This document shows, piece by piece, positions 26,488 to 36,093 of a stretch of 64,000 nt of DNA. The notes beneath the pieces were generated by a model. It saw only the letters and a program-made list of their open reading frames with translations. It did no database searches and had not been told where the DNA came from. Position 1 is the first letter of the stretch. The number at the start of each line of letters is the position of its first letter. The DNA is from Hyphomicrobium sp. CS1BSMeth3 (GTDB lineage Bacteria; Pseudomonadota; Alphaproteobacteria; Rhizobiales; Hyphomicrobiaceae). The position numbers were made by a program, and so were the translations under genes. The stretch lies in assembly GCF_900117415.1 (NCBI RefSeq), contig NZ_FPEI01000006.1, positions 2,170,001-2,234,000 on the forward strand, in the 5' to 3' direction.

Positions 26488-27345
26488 CTAAGCGACTGCG
26501 GCTTTGCCCGACGTCTCGACGAAGGCAAGCAAATCTGGGTTCACCGTATCGGCGTGGGTGGTGCACATGCCGTGCGGGAAACCCTCGTAAACCTTGAGCG
26601 TTGCCTTCTTCACAAGCTTGGCCGAAAGCAATGCCGAAGCGGCGATCGGCACGATCTGGTCATCGTCGCCATGCATGACGAGCGTCGGAACGTTGATGAC
26701 CTTCAGATCTTCGGTGAAGTCGGTTTCCGAGAAGGCCTTGATGCCCTCGTAGTGCGCCTTGGCACTGCCCATCATGGCCTGCCGCCACCAATTCTGGATG
26801 ACGCCCGGCATCGGCTTCGCGCCAGAACGATTGAAGCTGTAGAACGGGCCGCCTGCGAAATCGAGATAGAACTGTGCCCGGTTAGCGGCGAGTTCTTTGC
26901 GCAAGCCATCGAACACCTCGATCGGCAGACCTCCCGGATTGGCCGGCGTCTTCACCATGATCGGAGGCACGGCGCCAATGAGCACGAGCTTCGCGACACG
27001 ACCCAGGCGCTGGCCGTGCTGCGCGACGTAGTGCACCGCTTCGCCGCCGCCGGTGGAATGACCAATGTGGACTGCACTTCTCAGATCGAGATGCTCGACC
27101 ACGGCAGCAACATCGGCGGCATAGTGATCCATGTCGTGACCATCGCTCACCTGCGCCGAGCGGCCATGGCCTCGCCGATCATGGGCGATGACGCGGTAGC
27201 CCTTGCCGACGAAGTAGAGCATCTGGTTGTCCCAGTCGTCGGCGCTCAGCGGCCAGCCGTGGTGAAAGACGATCGGCTGAGCGGTCTTCGGGCCCCAGTC
27301 CTTGTAAAAGATGCTGGTGCCGTCCTTCGTTGTGATGACGCTCAT
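26488..27345 (-). CDS. Alpha/beta hydrolase, non-heme chloroperoxidase-like
   Basis: A 285-residue alpha/beta-hydrolase-fold enzyme. The sequence has an oxyanion-hole phrase ([16 protein letters not shown]), the nucleophile elbow [13 protein letters not shown], an acid residue in [11 protein letters not shown] and the histidine in [11 protein letters not shown]. The overall match is to cofactor-free haloperoxidases/esterases, whose physiological role is usually ester or perester hydrolysis. The ATG at 27345 was chosen because AAGGAAAGGAACGAGG precedes it; the frame extends upstream but that part lacks protein character. It is the last gene of a three-gene minus-strand group. Confidence 0.88.
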   Translation of the reverse strand: MSVITTKDGTSIFYKDWGPKTAQPIVFHHGWPLSADDWDNQMLYFVGKGYRVIAHDRRGHGRSAQVSDGHDMDHYAADVAAVVEHLDLRSAVHIGHSTGGGEAVHYVAQHGQRLGRVAKLVLIGAVPPIMVKTPANPGGLPIEVFDGLRKELAANRAQFYLDFAGGPFYSFNRSGAKPMPGVIQNWWRQAMMGSAKAHYEGIKAFSETDFTEDLKVINVPTLVMHGDDDQIVPIAASALLSAKLVKKATLKVYEGFPHGMCTTHADTVNPDLLAFVETSGKAAVA

Positions 27346-27434
27346 TGCCTCGTTCCTTTCCTTGTGTTGGCTCCTGCGTGCGAGCCGCGCTTTGTGCGGT
27401 CCGGCGTCAGCGGGCACCGAAACCCGACAAGCGG

Positions 27435-28352
27435 TCAGTAGTCCCACCAGGCCGGTATCCAGCGGAAGACGTCGCCGGCGGCCGCTACCCGGCCAATGGA
27501 CGGGAACGACAGGTGCGTGGCCGTCAGCGGCTCGCCACTGGCCGCCAGTTCCCGCAAGAGACTGACCCGGACGCGGGCCGCCTCCTCAGGGTCGTGTTCG
27601 AAGCCGTTGTGCCAGTCGGAGTGCTCGAACCCGACCGCGAACACGGCGTCGCCGGCGAACATCAAGCGGTCGCCGCCGGACGCCAGGCGGACCACGCTGT
27701 GCCCGGGGGTGTGGCCGCCTGTGCGCGTGACGAGCACCCCCGGCGCCACCTCGTATTTGTCGTCGAACGGACGTATCTGACTTTGGTATTCGTTCAAGAA
27801 CCGCTTGGCGGCCGACCGAAGCGCGTCGGGGAACCCTTGCGGCATGAAGACGTGGGAGAAATCGGGCGACGCCCAGAACTTGACTTCGGCGGCCGCCACG
27901 TGGACCCGCAGGTCCGGACGAAGCCGCTCCTTCACGCCGTCGAGGAGCAGCCCGCCAACGTGATCCATGTGCATGTGGGTCAGCACCACGTCGGTCACGG
28001 AGCGAAGATCGATGCCGGCGGCCTCCAGTCGCCGGACCAGCTGCCCGGCCCGCGGCAAGTCCAAGCCTGGGTCCGACCCTATCCCGGCGTCAATCAGTAT
28101 GGTCCGGCCGCCGCTACGCACCACGACCGCGTTCAGCGGCCAGTCAAGCATCTCCGCCGGCAGGCCCATGTCGCGCAGCCAGGCTGCCCGGACGGACGGG
28201 TCGGTGTCGTGTGCCAACATCCTGGTTGGGAGCGATAGCACCCCATCGCTGACCACCATGACGTCAATCTCGCCGACCTTCAACGCGTAGCGCGACGGAA
28301 CCAGCTCGTCGCGCGCCGGTTTAAAACCGCCCTTTGTTGTGATCGCGTCCAT
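27435..28352 (-). CDS. Metallo-beta-lactamase-fold hydrolase
   Basis: A 305-residue protein with the zinc motif HMHMDH (H126, H128, D130, H131), a later histidine in GGHTPGHS, a bridging aspartate in MFAGDAVF and a final histidine in ATHLSFPS. This is the complete dinuclear site of the superfamily, which includes lactonases, glyoxalase II and thiol esterases. No signal peptide is evident. It lies between an NDH-2-like flavoprotein and a chloroperoxidase-like hydrolase on the same strand. Lactonase activity is possible but cannot be separated from other hydrolytic roles by sequence alone. Confidence 0.86.
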   Translation of the reverse strand: MDAITTKGGFKPARDELVPSRYALKVGEIDVMVVSDGVLSLPTRMLAHDTDPSVRAAWLRDMGLPAEMLDWPLNAVVVRSGGRTILIDAGIGSDPGLDLPRAGQLVRRLEAAGIDLRSVTDVVLTHMHMDHVGGLLLDGVKERLRPDLRVHVAAAEVKFWASPDFSHVFMPQGFPDALRSAAKRFLNEYQSQIRPFDDKYEVAPGVLVTRTGGHTPGHSVVRLASGGDRLMFAGDAVFAVGFEHSDWHNGFEHDPEEAARVRVSLLRELAASGEPLTATHLSFPSIGRVAAAGDVFRWIPAWWDY

Positions 28353-28408
28353 TGTCTGTGTTCCTTTCGTTTGTGTCGCAATTCGCGGCTTGTCGCACGC
28401 GCGCCGCT

Positions 28409-29656
28409 TTACGCGGCTGCGGCGTTGATCGGCACCGAGAAATCCGAGAGATCCATCACCTGCGCCGGCGCAGAGGCGAACAACTTGTCCAGCTCAGGAC
28501 GCGGCGGATAAATCCAGACGGTGTTGATTTCCCGCTTGGTCGCCTTCGCCAACTCTCCGATCTGCTCCAGTTGCGGTTTCCATCCCCGCGCGAAAATCGC
28601 GCCCGAAGACCCGAGATCGAGGCACACCACGTAGGTCTTCTGATCATAGGGCTCGGTCGGCAGGCCCAGCAGATCGGCGGCCGCGTTGTGGCCGGCAAAG
28701 GCCCCAAGCCGGATGGCGAACTGACAGGTCATCGGGGCAACGTTGCCCAGATCGTCAGCAGCGACCTTGGCAGTGTCGCCGGTCGCAAACACATTCCTGA
28801 CGCCAGGCACGCGCAGGTCGGGGTCGACGATCAGGCGGCCCAGATTGTCGCGCGATGTTGAAATCTGCGCAGTCAGCGGCGACGCGCGCATTCCTGCCGT
28901 CCAGATCACGGTCGCACTCTCGATGCGCTGTCCATTGGAAAGCGTCACACCGGCCTCATCCAGTGCCGTGACACCCACGCCGAGGATTGTTTCCACGCCG
29001 CTGTCGCGAATCGCATTCGCAATGACCGGACGCGGGTTGTCGCCGGTCTGAGGTGCAATCAGCTCGCCACGCTCGACGAGCACGACTCGGATATCGGCGT
29101 CTTTTCCGAGGATGGTACGCAGCCGCCGGGGCATCTCGGTCGCGGTTTCGATTCCAGTGAAGCCGCCTCCGGCCACGACCACGGTGTTGCGGGCTTGTGA
29201 AGGCGGCTGCTTCGCCAGCGCGTGGAGGTGGTGATCGAGCTTGATGGCTTCATCCATCAGGTCGACGCCAAATGCGTGCTGCGCAAGGCCAGGAATGCGG
29301 GGGCGGAAACCGGTGCTGCCGGTAGCCAGGACCAATCGGTCGTAGGCCAGTGTCTCGAGCTTGCCCTCGGGCCCGACGAAGGTCGCCAAGCCGGACGCGC
29401 TGTCGATCGTCTCGACCGACCCTTGCACGTAGCGGACATCGATCTCGCGGAAGAGCTCCGAGAGCGGCGCCTTCATCGTCTCCGGTTTGGGTTCGTACAG
29501 CCGCGGCCGGATCACGAGGAAGGGCTCGGGTGAGATCAGCGAGATTTCGAGGTCCTTGGGCGATACGCCCTGCAGGTGGCGGAGGCGGGCGGCGGATATG
29601 GCTGCATACATTCCTGCAAATCCGGCGCCGACGATGAGAAGTCGCTTCATGGTCAA
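28409..29656 (-). CDS. NAD(P)/FAD-dependent oxidoreductase (NDH-2-like)
   Basis: A 415-residue pyridine-nucleotide:disulfide-type flavoprotein. The FAD site is the N-terminal GAGFAGMYAA, the NAD(P)H site is VVVAGGGFTGIETA near residue 165, and a second FAD contact is the ATGD of NVFATGDTAK. These are the hallmarks of type II NADH dehydrogenases and related quinone reductases. A C-terminal membrane-binding amphipathic helix is not obvious. It heads a three-gene minus-strand group and is divergent from the CadC-like regulator at 29864, across 207 bases that should contain both promoters. Confidence 0.87.
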   Translation of the reverse strand: MTMKRLLIVGAGFAGMYAAISAARLRHLQGVSPKDLEISLISPEPFLVIRPRLYEPKPETMKAPLSELFREIDVRYVQGSVETIDSASGLATFVGPEGKLETLAYDRLVLATGSTGFRPRIPGLAQHAFGVDLMDEAIKLDHHLHALAKQPPSQARNTVVVAGGGFTGIETATEMPRRLRTILGKDADIRVVLVERGELIAPQTGDNPRPVIANAIRDSGVETILGVGVTALDEAGVTLSNGQRIESATVIWTAGMRASPLTAQISTSRDNLGRLIVDPDLRVPGVRNVFATGDTAKVAADDLGNVAPMTCQFAIRLGAFAGHNAAADLLGLPTEPYDQKTYVVCLDLGSSGAIFARGWKPQLEQIGELAKATKREINTVWIYPPRPELDKLFASAPAQVMDLSDFSVPINAAAA

Positions 29657-29863
29657 CGTCCCCTGGTGGGTGTTTCGATGGGAACGTTTCTGCCAGCGGC
29701 CGGGTTGAAAGACTTTGTAGTGGCCTTGTCAGGAGCTTGGATCTGTCTTGGTTTTCAGTCCAAGCGGCCGCAATCGGGACCTACGTGTCACGCAATGATC
29801 GCTGTGCTATCAATGGCTTGGCTGGACTGACGGTTTCATGCTCCCCGGCGACGGAGCGCGAAA

Positions 29864-31438
29864 GTGCAGTATTTGTTCGAAGACTATTCGCTCGACCCTG
29901 ATCGACGGGAACTGACCCGGCATGCCGAGGCCGTTGCCATCGGGCCGAAGGTCTTCGACCTGCTGCTCTACCTCATCCAGAACCGCGAGCACGTCGTCAG
30001 CAAGGACGACTTGCTGGAGGCGGTCTGGAGTGGCCGCATCGTCGCTGAATCGACCTTGACCAGCCATATCAACGCTGTTCGCAAGGCAATCGGCGACAGC
30101 GGCGAAGAGCAGCGTTTGGTTCGGACCATCACGCGCAAGGGATTTCGTTTTGTCGGCGAAATCAAGGAAGCGTCGGCTGGCGCCTCCCCGCGCGCAGAAC
30201 CCGCGAAATCGGAAGCGCCGCCTGCGCCGGCGCTGACCCTGCCCGACAGTCCCTCCATTGCCGCGCTCCCGTTCCTGAACCTGAGCGACGACATCGAGCA
30301 GGAGTACTTCACCGACGGCGTGGTGGAGGACATCATCACGGCCCTGTCGCGCAATCGCTGGCTGTTCGTGATCGCGCGCAATTCGAGCTTCACCTACAAG
30401 GGCCGCGCGGTCGACGTGAAACAGGTCGGCCGCGAGCTCGGCGTGCGCTATGTGCTGGAAGGCAGCGTGCGCAAAGCGGCGCACAGGGTGCGCATCACCG
30501 GGCAGCTCATCGACGCGACCACCGGCGCGCATCTGTGGGCCGAACACTTTGAAAGCGCGCTCGACGATATTTTCGAATTGCAGGATCAGGTTACCGAGGC
30601 CGTCGTCGGCGCGATTGCGCCGCAGCTTGAGCGTGCCGAGATCGAGCGCGCGAAGCGCAAGCCAACCGAAAGCCTCGACGCCTACGACTATTATCTGCGC
30701 GGCATGGCGCACCTCCATCTGGGATCCAGGGCGTCGATCGACACCGCGCTCGGCCAGTTCAACCACGCGCTCATGCGCGACCCGAATTTCGCGTCGGCCT
30801 ATGCGATGGCGGCTTGGTGCTATTTCTGGCGCAAGGTCAACGGCTGGATGACCGATCGCCCAGGCGAGATCGCCGAGGGCGCCCGCTTGGCGCGTCGGGC
30901 TGTCGACCTCGGCCGGGACGATGCGGTCGCGCTCACCCGCGGCGGGCATGCGCTCGCCCACCTCACCGATGACGTCGCCGGCGGCATCGCCTTGCTCGAC
31001 AGGGCGCTCGTGCTCAATCCCAATCTCGCGTCAGCCTGGTTCCTCGCCGGATTCCTGCGAACCTGGAACGGCGAGCCGGACGCCGCCATCGAGCACTTCG
31101 CACACGCCATGAGGTTGAGCCCACTCGACCCCGAGCAGTATCGCATGCAGGCCGGACTGGCGGCGGCGCATCTGTTCGCGGGGCGCTTCGACGCCGCGTC
31201 GTCGTGGGCGGAGAAAGCCTTCCGGGAGTTGCCGAGCTTCCTGATGGTCGTCAGTGTCATCGCGGCGAGCCATGCGCTCGCGGGCCGGCCCGACGAGGCG
31301 CAGCGCGCGATGAAGCATTTGCGCGAGCTCGACCCCGCGCTGCGCGTCTCCAATCTCGCGGATTGGCTCCCGATCTGCCGGCCGGAGGACCTCGCGACCT
31401 TCGCGGATGGCTTGCGGAAGGCGGGGCTGCCGGAATAG
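29864..31438 (+). CDS. CadC-like winged-helix regulator with TPR-type C-terminus
   Basis: A 524-residue protein. Residues 1-105 form an OmpR/PhoB-type winged helix (MQYLFEDYSLDPDRRELTR to RKGFRFVGEI). A Pro/Ala-rich linker leads to the IAALPFLNLSDDIEQEYFTDGVVEDIITALSR module (about 130-270) found in adenylate-cyclase-like regulators, then several TPR-like helical repeats up to the end. No transmembrane segment is apparent, so it is probably cytoplasmic, unlike classic CadC. The start is a GTG preceded by CGGAG. Divergence from the flavoprotein-hydrolase group suggests it regulates those genes; the signal is unknown. Confidence 0.85.
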   Translation: MQYLFEDYSLDPDRRELTRHAEAVAIGPKVFDLLLYLIQNREHVVSKDDLLEAVWSGRIVAESTLTSHINAVRKAIGDSGEEQRLVRTITRKGFRFVGEIKEASAGASPRAEPAKSEAPPAPALTLPDSPSIAALPFLNLSDDIEQEYFTDGVVEDIITALSRNRWLFVIARNSSFTYKGRAVDVKQVGRELGVRYVLEGSVRKAAHRVRITGQLIDATTGAHLWAEHFESALDDIFELQDQVTEAVVGAIAPQLERAEIERAKRKPTESLDAYDYYLRGMAHLHLGSRASIDTALGQFNHALMRDPNFASAYAMAAWCYFWRKVNGWMTDRPGEIAEGARLARRAVDLGRDDAVALTRGGHALAHLTDDVAGGIALLDRALVLNPNLASAWFLAGFLRTWNGEPDAAIEHFAHAMRLSPLDPEQYRMQAGLAAAHLFAGRFDAASSWAEKAFRELPSFLMVVSVIAASHALAGRPDEAQRAMKHLRELDPALRVSNLADWLPICRPEDLATFADGLRKAGLPE

Positions 31439-31557
31439 GGGCCGCGCTGTTCAGAGGGGGCGCGCGATCGAGTAGCGCCGCCAACCACGTCTGATATGTG
31501 CGGCGCCGATCCTGACGAGGTCTTAGGCGACACATCGATGCGCCCGTCGGTGCCCAG

Positions 31558-32517
31558 CTACCGGGACCTAATTTGGCGCGTGCCGATCGCCTTCGGGAGG
31601 CGAGCCTTCCATCTGCCTGAAGTGACGAGCTCCAGTACAAGCGTCCGTATCTCGGCCATCAGCAAGCGCGTCGGGACCGTCAGTGGCTTGTGAAACGTCG
31701 CGGACATGACAAGAAGGCGCTCCAGCGCCGGGGAGACAATGCGTGCCGCCTGCAATCGCCCGGTGATGACATCATGAGACACCATATCGAACGACGCGAT
31801 GGTGTATCCCCCGCCTGATGCTGCGACCGCTTTCATGGTGGACATGGAATCCACCTCCAGCGGCACCAGCAGTTTGATGCCGCCGCGCGCATAGGCGTCC
31901 TCCACCAGCGCGCGCAGCGCGTGAGGAAGGCCAGGGAGAATGAGCGGCAAACCGTTCATTGCCGACAGCCTCACGCTCTTCTGAGATGTCGGCCGGTCTC
32001 CTGGAGGCCCGATCAAGTACAGATCGTTGACGCACAGCGGCGCGTCGCCCCTCCTGGTGTTCGGCTTCTTGGCAAAGAAAAGGCCGATGTCGGCGCGCCC
32101 GTCGGCCAATAGCTCTTCGATCTGGCCACTCAAGCCTTCGACAAGGCGAATACGAACCTGCGCAAACCGTGCCTGCACGCGCTCGAAAAGCGGGCCGGCG
32201 AGAAGCTCCGCAACCGATGCCGGAAGCCCGATGACCACGGTCCCAGTAGGCGTACCGACGGTTGATCTCGCCTCGTCCTCGAGCTGCTGAGCATCGGAGA
32301 GAAGCTGCTTCGCACGAGGCAGGAGTTTCTTTCCGTTATCGCTCAGCAACATGCCGCGCCCGGTTCGATGGAACAGCTTGTGCCCGATTTCACCTTCGAG
32401 GTCCTGAAGCTGTCGACTGACGCCGGAACGGGCCAAGTCCAAGACGATGGCAGCCTTGGTGAGGCTGCCGCTTTCCGCGACGCGCACAAATACCGCGAGT
32501 TGCTTGAGATCCAACAT
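31558..32517 (-). CDS. LysR-family transcriptional regulator
   Basis: A 319-residue regulator starting MLDLKQLAVFVRVAESGSLT, the classic LysR helix-turn-helix (residues about 5-64), followed by a periplasmic-binding-protein-like effector domain. The ATG at 32517 is chosen over an upstream frame extension because AGGA precedes it and the family always starts close to the helix. It is divergent from the NMT1-type binding-protein gene (143 bases between starts), the usual layout for a LysR regulator and its target operon. The inducer is probably the compound degraded by that operon. Confidence 0.9.
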   Translation of the reverse strand: MLDLKQLAVFVRVAESGSLTKAAIVLDLARSGVSRQLQDLEGEIGHKLFHRTGRGMLLSDNGKKLLPRAKQLLSDAQQLEDEARSTVGTPTGTVVIGLPASVAELLAGPLFERVQARFAQVRIRLVEGLSGQIEELLADGRADIGLFFAKKPNTRRGDAPLCVNDLYLIGPPGDRPTSQKSVRLSAMNGLPLILPGLPHALRALVEDAYARGGIKLLVPLEVDSMSTMKAVAASGGGYTIASFDMVSHDVITGRLQAARIVSPALERLLVMSATFHKPLTVPTRLLMAEIRTLVLELVTSGRWKARLPKAIGTRQIRSR

Positions 32518-32660
32518 GATTCCTGATGTCACGAAATCGCAATTCAGATTCCATGCATCACATCTAGCAGACGGCTGCAACTCTGGACAACATGTCCGCA
32601 ACCAAGCAAAGCCCGTGCCTTTTCGAGCAGGGCGACAATCAGGCCGGGGAGGCTGTTAAG

Positions 32661-33668
32661 ATGAAGAAGTCCATCTCATTGCTCGGTGTCACACTTGCTC
32701 TGGGCGTAGCATTAGCGCCGGCGGAAAGCCGCGCCGAGGCGACGGAGGTTCGCTTCGCGAAGCAATATGGCATCGCCTACCTCCAGCTCATGGTCATGGA
32801 GGATCACCAGCTCGTCGAGAAGCAGGCGAAGGCTGCCGGGATCCCACTAAAGAGCGTGTCTTGGAATACGTTCACAGGCGGAGCGGCCGTAAACGACGCG
32901 CTGTTGTCCGGCGCCGTTGATTTTGTCGGAGGAGGCATCGGCGCCTTCGTGACCATGTGGTCGCGGACCAAGGGCATACTCGACGTCAAGGCGGTCGGCA
33001 GTCTCGTGAAGATGCCGATGCTCCTCAACACCCGTAATCCGAACGTCAAGTCGATCGCGGACTTCACGGACAAGGATAGGATCGCGCTGCCGGCGGTCAG
33101 GATTTCTCCGCAAGCGGTCACGCTGCAGGCCGCTGCAGCGAAAATGTTCGGCGACAAGAGCTTCGACAAGTTCGACTCGCTGACCGTCAGCCTTGGGCAC
33201 CCGGATGCGATGCAAGCGCTCTCCTCGGGCTCCAGCGAGATCACCGCCCACTTTACGACACCCCCCTACCAGTATCAGCAGCTGCGAATGCCCGGCGTTC
33301 GCACTGTGCTGAACTCGTACGACGTATGGGGTCCTCAAACGGCAACCATCGTGTGGGCCGGCAGCAAATTCGTGAAAGAGAACCCGAAGCTGTACGCCGC
33401 CAGTGTGAAGGCTCTCGAGGAAGCCACGGACTGGATCAACAAGAACAAGACCGAGGCGGCCAAGCTCTATCTGCGCATGTCCAAGGACAAGGAAACGGTC
33501 GAGAACATTCTGGCGATGCTCAACGATCCGCAGATCGAGTTCACGATGACGCCGCACAACCTGATGGCATTCGTGAACTTCAAGCACAGAACGGGCACCA
33601 TGAAGGTCGTTCCCGCCACGTGGAAAGATCTCTTCTTCCCGAACGCGCACGCCCTCTCGGGGAGCTGA
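32661..33668 (+). CDS. NMT1/SsuA-type ABC substrate-binding protein
   Basis: A 335-residue periplasmic binding protein. Residues 1-24 are a signal peptide (MKKSISLLGVTLALGVALAP, cleaved near SRAEA). The mature part follows the NMT1/TauA pattern: VRFAKQYGIAYLQLMVMEDHQLVEKQAKAAG, GGAAVNDALLSGAVDFVGGGIGAFV, and a late WINKNKTEAAKLYL segment. GGGGAGG before the ATG is a strong ribosome-binding site. Relatives bind sulfonates, nitriles, pyrimidine precursors and aromatic acids. Its ATPase and permease lie about 4 kb downstream after three catabolic genes. Confidence 0.88.
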   Translation: MKKSISLLGVTLALGVALAPAESRAEATEVRFAKQYGIAYLQLMVMEDHQLVEKQAKAAGIPLKSVSWNTFTGGAAVNDALLSGAVDFVGGGIGAFVTMWSRTKGILDVKAVGSLVKMPMLLNTRNPNVKSIADFTDKDRIALPAVRISPQAVTLQAAAAKMFGDKSFDKFDSLTVSLGHPDAMQALSSGSSEITAHFTTPPYQYQQLRMPGVRTVLNSYDVWGPQTATIVWAGSKFVKENPKLYAASVKALEEATDWINKNKTEAAKLYLRMSKDKETVENILAMLNDPQIEFTMTPHNLMAFVNFKHRTGTMKVVPATWKDLFFPNAHALSGS

Positions 33669-33731
33669 GTTGATAGGGGAGCACCTCCTGGCGAGCGGCT
33701 CCAAAAGCAAAAACAAAAAGGGGCGTCCTCG

Positions 33732-34898
33732 ATGTCGGAGCTGTCGACCTTTCGCGGATACAGACGTCCGGATGGCCGCGTGGGAATACGCAACCACGTG
33801 ATCGTGCTGCCGGTCGACGATATCTCAAACAGGGCGGCTGAAGGGGTGGCAGCCAGCGTAGCAGGAACGCTGGCGCTGCCGCACGCCTACGGGCGCCTCC
33901 AGTTCGGGGCTGATCTGGATCTCTTGTTTCGAACCTTGATTGGTACCGGCCGAAATCCAAACGTCGCGGCTACGGTTGTCATCGGCATCGAGCCACAATG
34001 GACGGAACGCGTGGTCAAGGGGATCGCTGCCAGCGGAAAGCCCGTCGCAGGGTTCTCCATCTCCGGTCTCGGCGATCTGGACGTGGTGGCGTTGGCGTCG
34101 AAGTGTGCGCAGCAGTTCGTCCAGGATGCCTCCGAGTACGAGCGGACGGAATGCTCGCTGTCGGAGCTGGTCGTTTCAGCCAAATGCGGTGAGTCCGATA
34201 CGACGACCGGCCTCGGCTCCAACCCGGCCGTTGGCTGGGTTTTCGATCGGCTCGACGAGCTGAAGGCCACGCTCATTTTCGGGGAGACGGCGGAGCTCAC
34301 CGGCGGCGAGACGATCGTCGCCGCGCGGTGCGTCAATGCCGATGTAAGAGAGAGGTTCCTCGAGGCACACGCGGCCTATGATCGGGAGATCATCCGCTAC
34401 AAATCGAATGATTTGATCGAATCCAACCCGACAGCAGGCAACATCAGGGGCGGCATAACGACCATCGAAGAAAAGGCGATGGGTGCGCTCACGAAAATCG
34501 GGCGAAAAGCCCGCATCGTCGGCGTCGTGGATACGGCGGAAGCTCCAGCCGGGCCGGGCCTTTGGTTCATGGATTCATCGGGTGCCGGGGCGGAGATGCT
34601 GACGGCCTGCGCCGCGGCCGGTGCGACGGTCCATCTTTTCTCGACGGGACAGGGGAACGTGGTCGGAAACCCGATCCTCCCCGTGATCAAGATAACGGCC
34701 AATCCGCTCACTGCCAGGACAATGGCTTCCCACATCGACGTCGATGTCTCGGGCATACTCCAGCGTAGCATCACCCTGGATCAGGCAGGCGAGGCAATTC
34801 TCGGCACGATGATACGAACCTGCGCCGGTCGCCTTACGGCTGCGGAGGCGCTCGGGCATCGTGAATTCGTGATGACGCGCTTGTTCCGGACCGCCTGA
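33732..34898 (+). CDS. UxaA-family lyase/dehydratase (SuyB-like large subunit)
   Basis: A 388-residue cytoplasmic protein of the UxaA/GarD C-terminal family: altronate and galactarate dehydratases and the (2R)-sulfolactate sulfo-lyase large subunit. It opens YRRPDGRVGIRNHVIVLPVDD and contains SAKCGESDTTTGLGSNPAVGWV, GETAELTGGE and a late VVGNPILPVIKITANP, all typical of the family core. The length fits the separate large subunit of SuyAB or UxaA-like two-part enzymes, but no SAF-domain small subunit is encoded nearby. Proposed chemistry is dehydration or elimination from an alpha-hydroxy acid; the SuyB reading would fit a sulfonate importer, but this is inference. Confidence 0.82.
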   Translation: MSELSTFRGYRRPDGRVGIRNHVIVLPVDDISNRAAEGVAASVAGTLALPHAYGRLQFGADLDLLFRTLIGTGRNPNVAATVVIGIEPQWTERVVKGIAASGKPVAGFSISGLGDLDVVALASKCAQQFVQDASEYERTECSLSELVVSAKCGESDTTTGLGSNPAVGWVFDRLDELKATLIFGETAELTGGETIVAARCVNADVRERFLEAHAAYDREIIRYKSNDLIESNPTAGNIRGGITTIEEKAMGALTKIGRKARIVGVVDTAEAPAGPGLWFMDSSGAGAEMLTACAAAGATVHLFSTGQGNVVGNPILPVIKITANPLTARTMASHIDVDVSGILQRSITLDQAGEAILGTMIRTCAGRLTAAEALGHREFVMTRLFRTA

Positions 34899-34899
34899 T

Positions 34900-36054
34900 A
34901 TGACCCTGTCGGAAGACATCACATCGTCGGGACGCGAGGCTCTCGTGAAGAACCTCACCGTCTGCATCGCGACAAAGCGCTACCCGCCCGGTTTGCGCAA
35001 CACGTTGCACGCTTGGAATGAGAAGCACGCCGTTTTGGCTTTCGTTGAAACGCGAGGCGGAGTGATCGGCGTTGGCGAAGCCTGGTGCGACGGCGGTGCG
35101 CCGGAGACTGTCGCGAGCCTTATTGCCAAGGATCTGAAAAGTATCGTCGTCGGTCAGCCCGTGTGGGCCATCGAGCAGTTTCACGCGCGCGCCCTTGCGA
35201 CGAACCTGATGAGCGCGAAGGGCGGCATCCTCTATGCGGCGACGAGCGCCATCGATATCGCAATGTGGGATGCTCTAGGGCGCCTGGCGGGAATGCCCGT
35301 ATACAAGCTGCTTGGCGGCTTCTCGACCTCGGTGCCCCTTTATGCCAGCGGCGGCATGTACCGGGACGGACACGGTCCAGATGCTTTGGGCAAGGAGATG
35401 GCCGATGCCGTAGGGCGCGGCTTTGGCGGCGTCAAACTGAAGGTCGGCGGAGCCCCCCTGCGCCAGGATGTCGAGAGGGTATCCGTGGTTCGCGAGGCGA
35501 TCGGAGCGGAAACGCGCATGATGGTCGATGCGATGTTCTCCCCGACCGTGCCTGAAGCCATCCGGCTGGGCCAAGCGCTGCTCCCTTTCGATCTCCACTT
35601 TTACGAAGCCCCGACGGCGCGCACAAATCTGCCGGGCTGGTCCGAGGTCAGAAGGGCCGTCGGGATTCCGATCGCAGGACCGGAATTGGAGGCCGGCCTT
35701 CACGTCTTTCGGCAGGCACTCGAGCTCGGCGCGGTGGATTATCTGCAGGCCGATGCCTGTGTGTGCGGGGGGATAACCGAGATCCGAAGGCTCTCCGGCC
35801 TCGCTCAGGCTTTCCATCGGCTCACAACACTGCACTGCTCGGGCTCAGCCATCGCACTCGCGGCAAATGCTCATGCCGCAGCAGCCCTTCAGAACTGCGA
35901 GAGCGTGGAAATGCACATGCTTCATCAAACACTGTTCGAGCGGCTCTGGCAGGCAGGCTATCGTATCGCTGGCGGACGGCTTCATCTGCCCGATACTCCC
36001 GGCCTGGGGATCGATCTAACACCAGATGACCCGGAGCTGCAGAGGATCGCCTAG
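34900..36054 (+). CDS. Mandelate racemase/muconate-lactonizing-type enolase-superfamily enzyme
   Basis: A 384-residue enzyme. The N-terminal capping domain is followed by a barrel with the KxK motif (GVKLKVGG), metal ligands in MMVDAMF (Asp), HFYEAPT (Glu) and AGPELEA (Glu), and an Asp/His pair in LQADACVCGGITE and TLHCSGS. The Lys and His-Asp acid/base pairs are those of the mandelate-racemase subgroup, which dehydrates or racemises acid sugars and hydroxy acids. The start lies one base after the stop of the UxaA-like gene, so the two are surely co-transcribed. The exact substrate is unknown. Confidence 0.88.
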   Translation: MTLSEDITSSGREALVKNLTVCIATKRYPPGLRNTLHAWNEKHAVLAFVETRGGVIGVGEAWCDGGAPETVASLIAKDLKSIVVGQPVWAIEQFHARALATNLMSAKGGILYAATSAIDIAMWDALGRLAGMPVYKLLGGFSTSVPLYASGGMYRDGHGPDALGKEMADAVGRGFGGVKLKVGGAPLRQDVERVSVVREAIGAETRMMVDAMFSPTVPEAIRLGQALLPFDLHFYEAPTARTNLPGWSEVRRAVGIPIAGPELEAGLHVFRQALELGAVDYLQADACVCGGITEIRRLSGLAQAFHRLTTLHCSGSAIALAANAHAAAALQNCESVEMHMLHQTLFERLWQAGYRIAGGRLHLPDTPGLGIDLTPDDPELQRIA

Positions 36055-36093
36055 CGCTCGTTCATATGCAGCAGGTCGCGGGCTGCACGAAAA

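Noticed and set aside
26281..27441. Open frame on the plus strand, 386 codons, over the chloroperoxidase-like gene
   Set aside because: The minus strand carries the complete alpha/beta-hydrolase motifs and a proper ribosome-binding site. The plus frame has no recognised domain.
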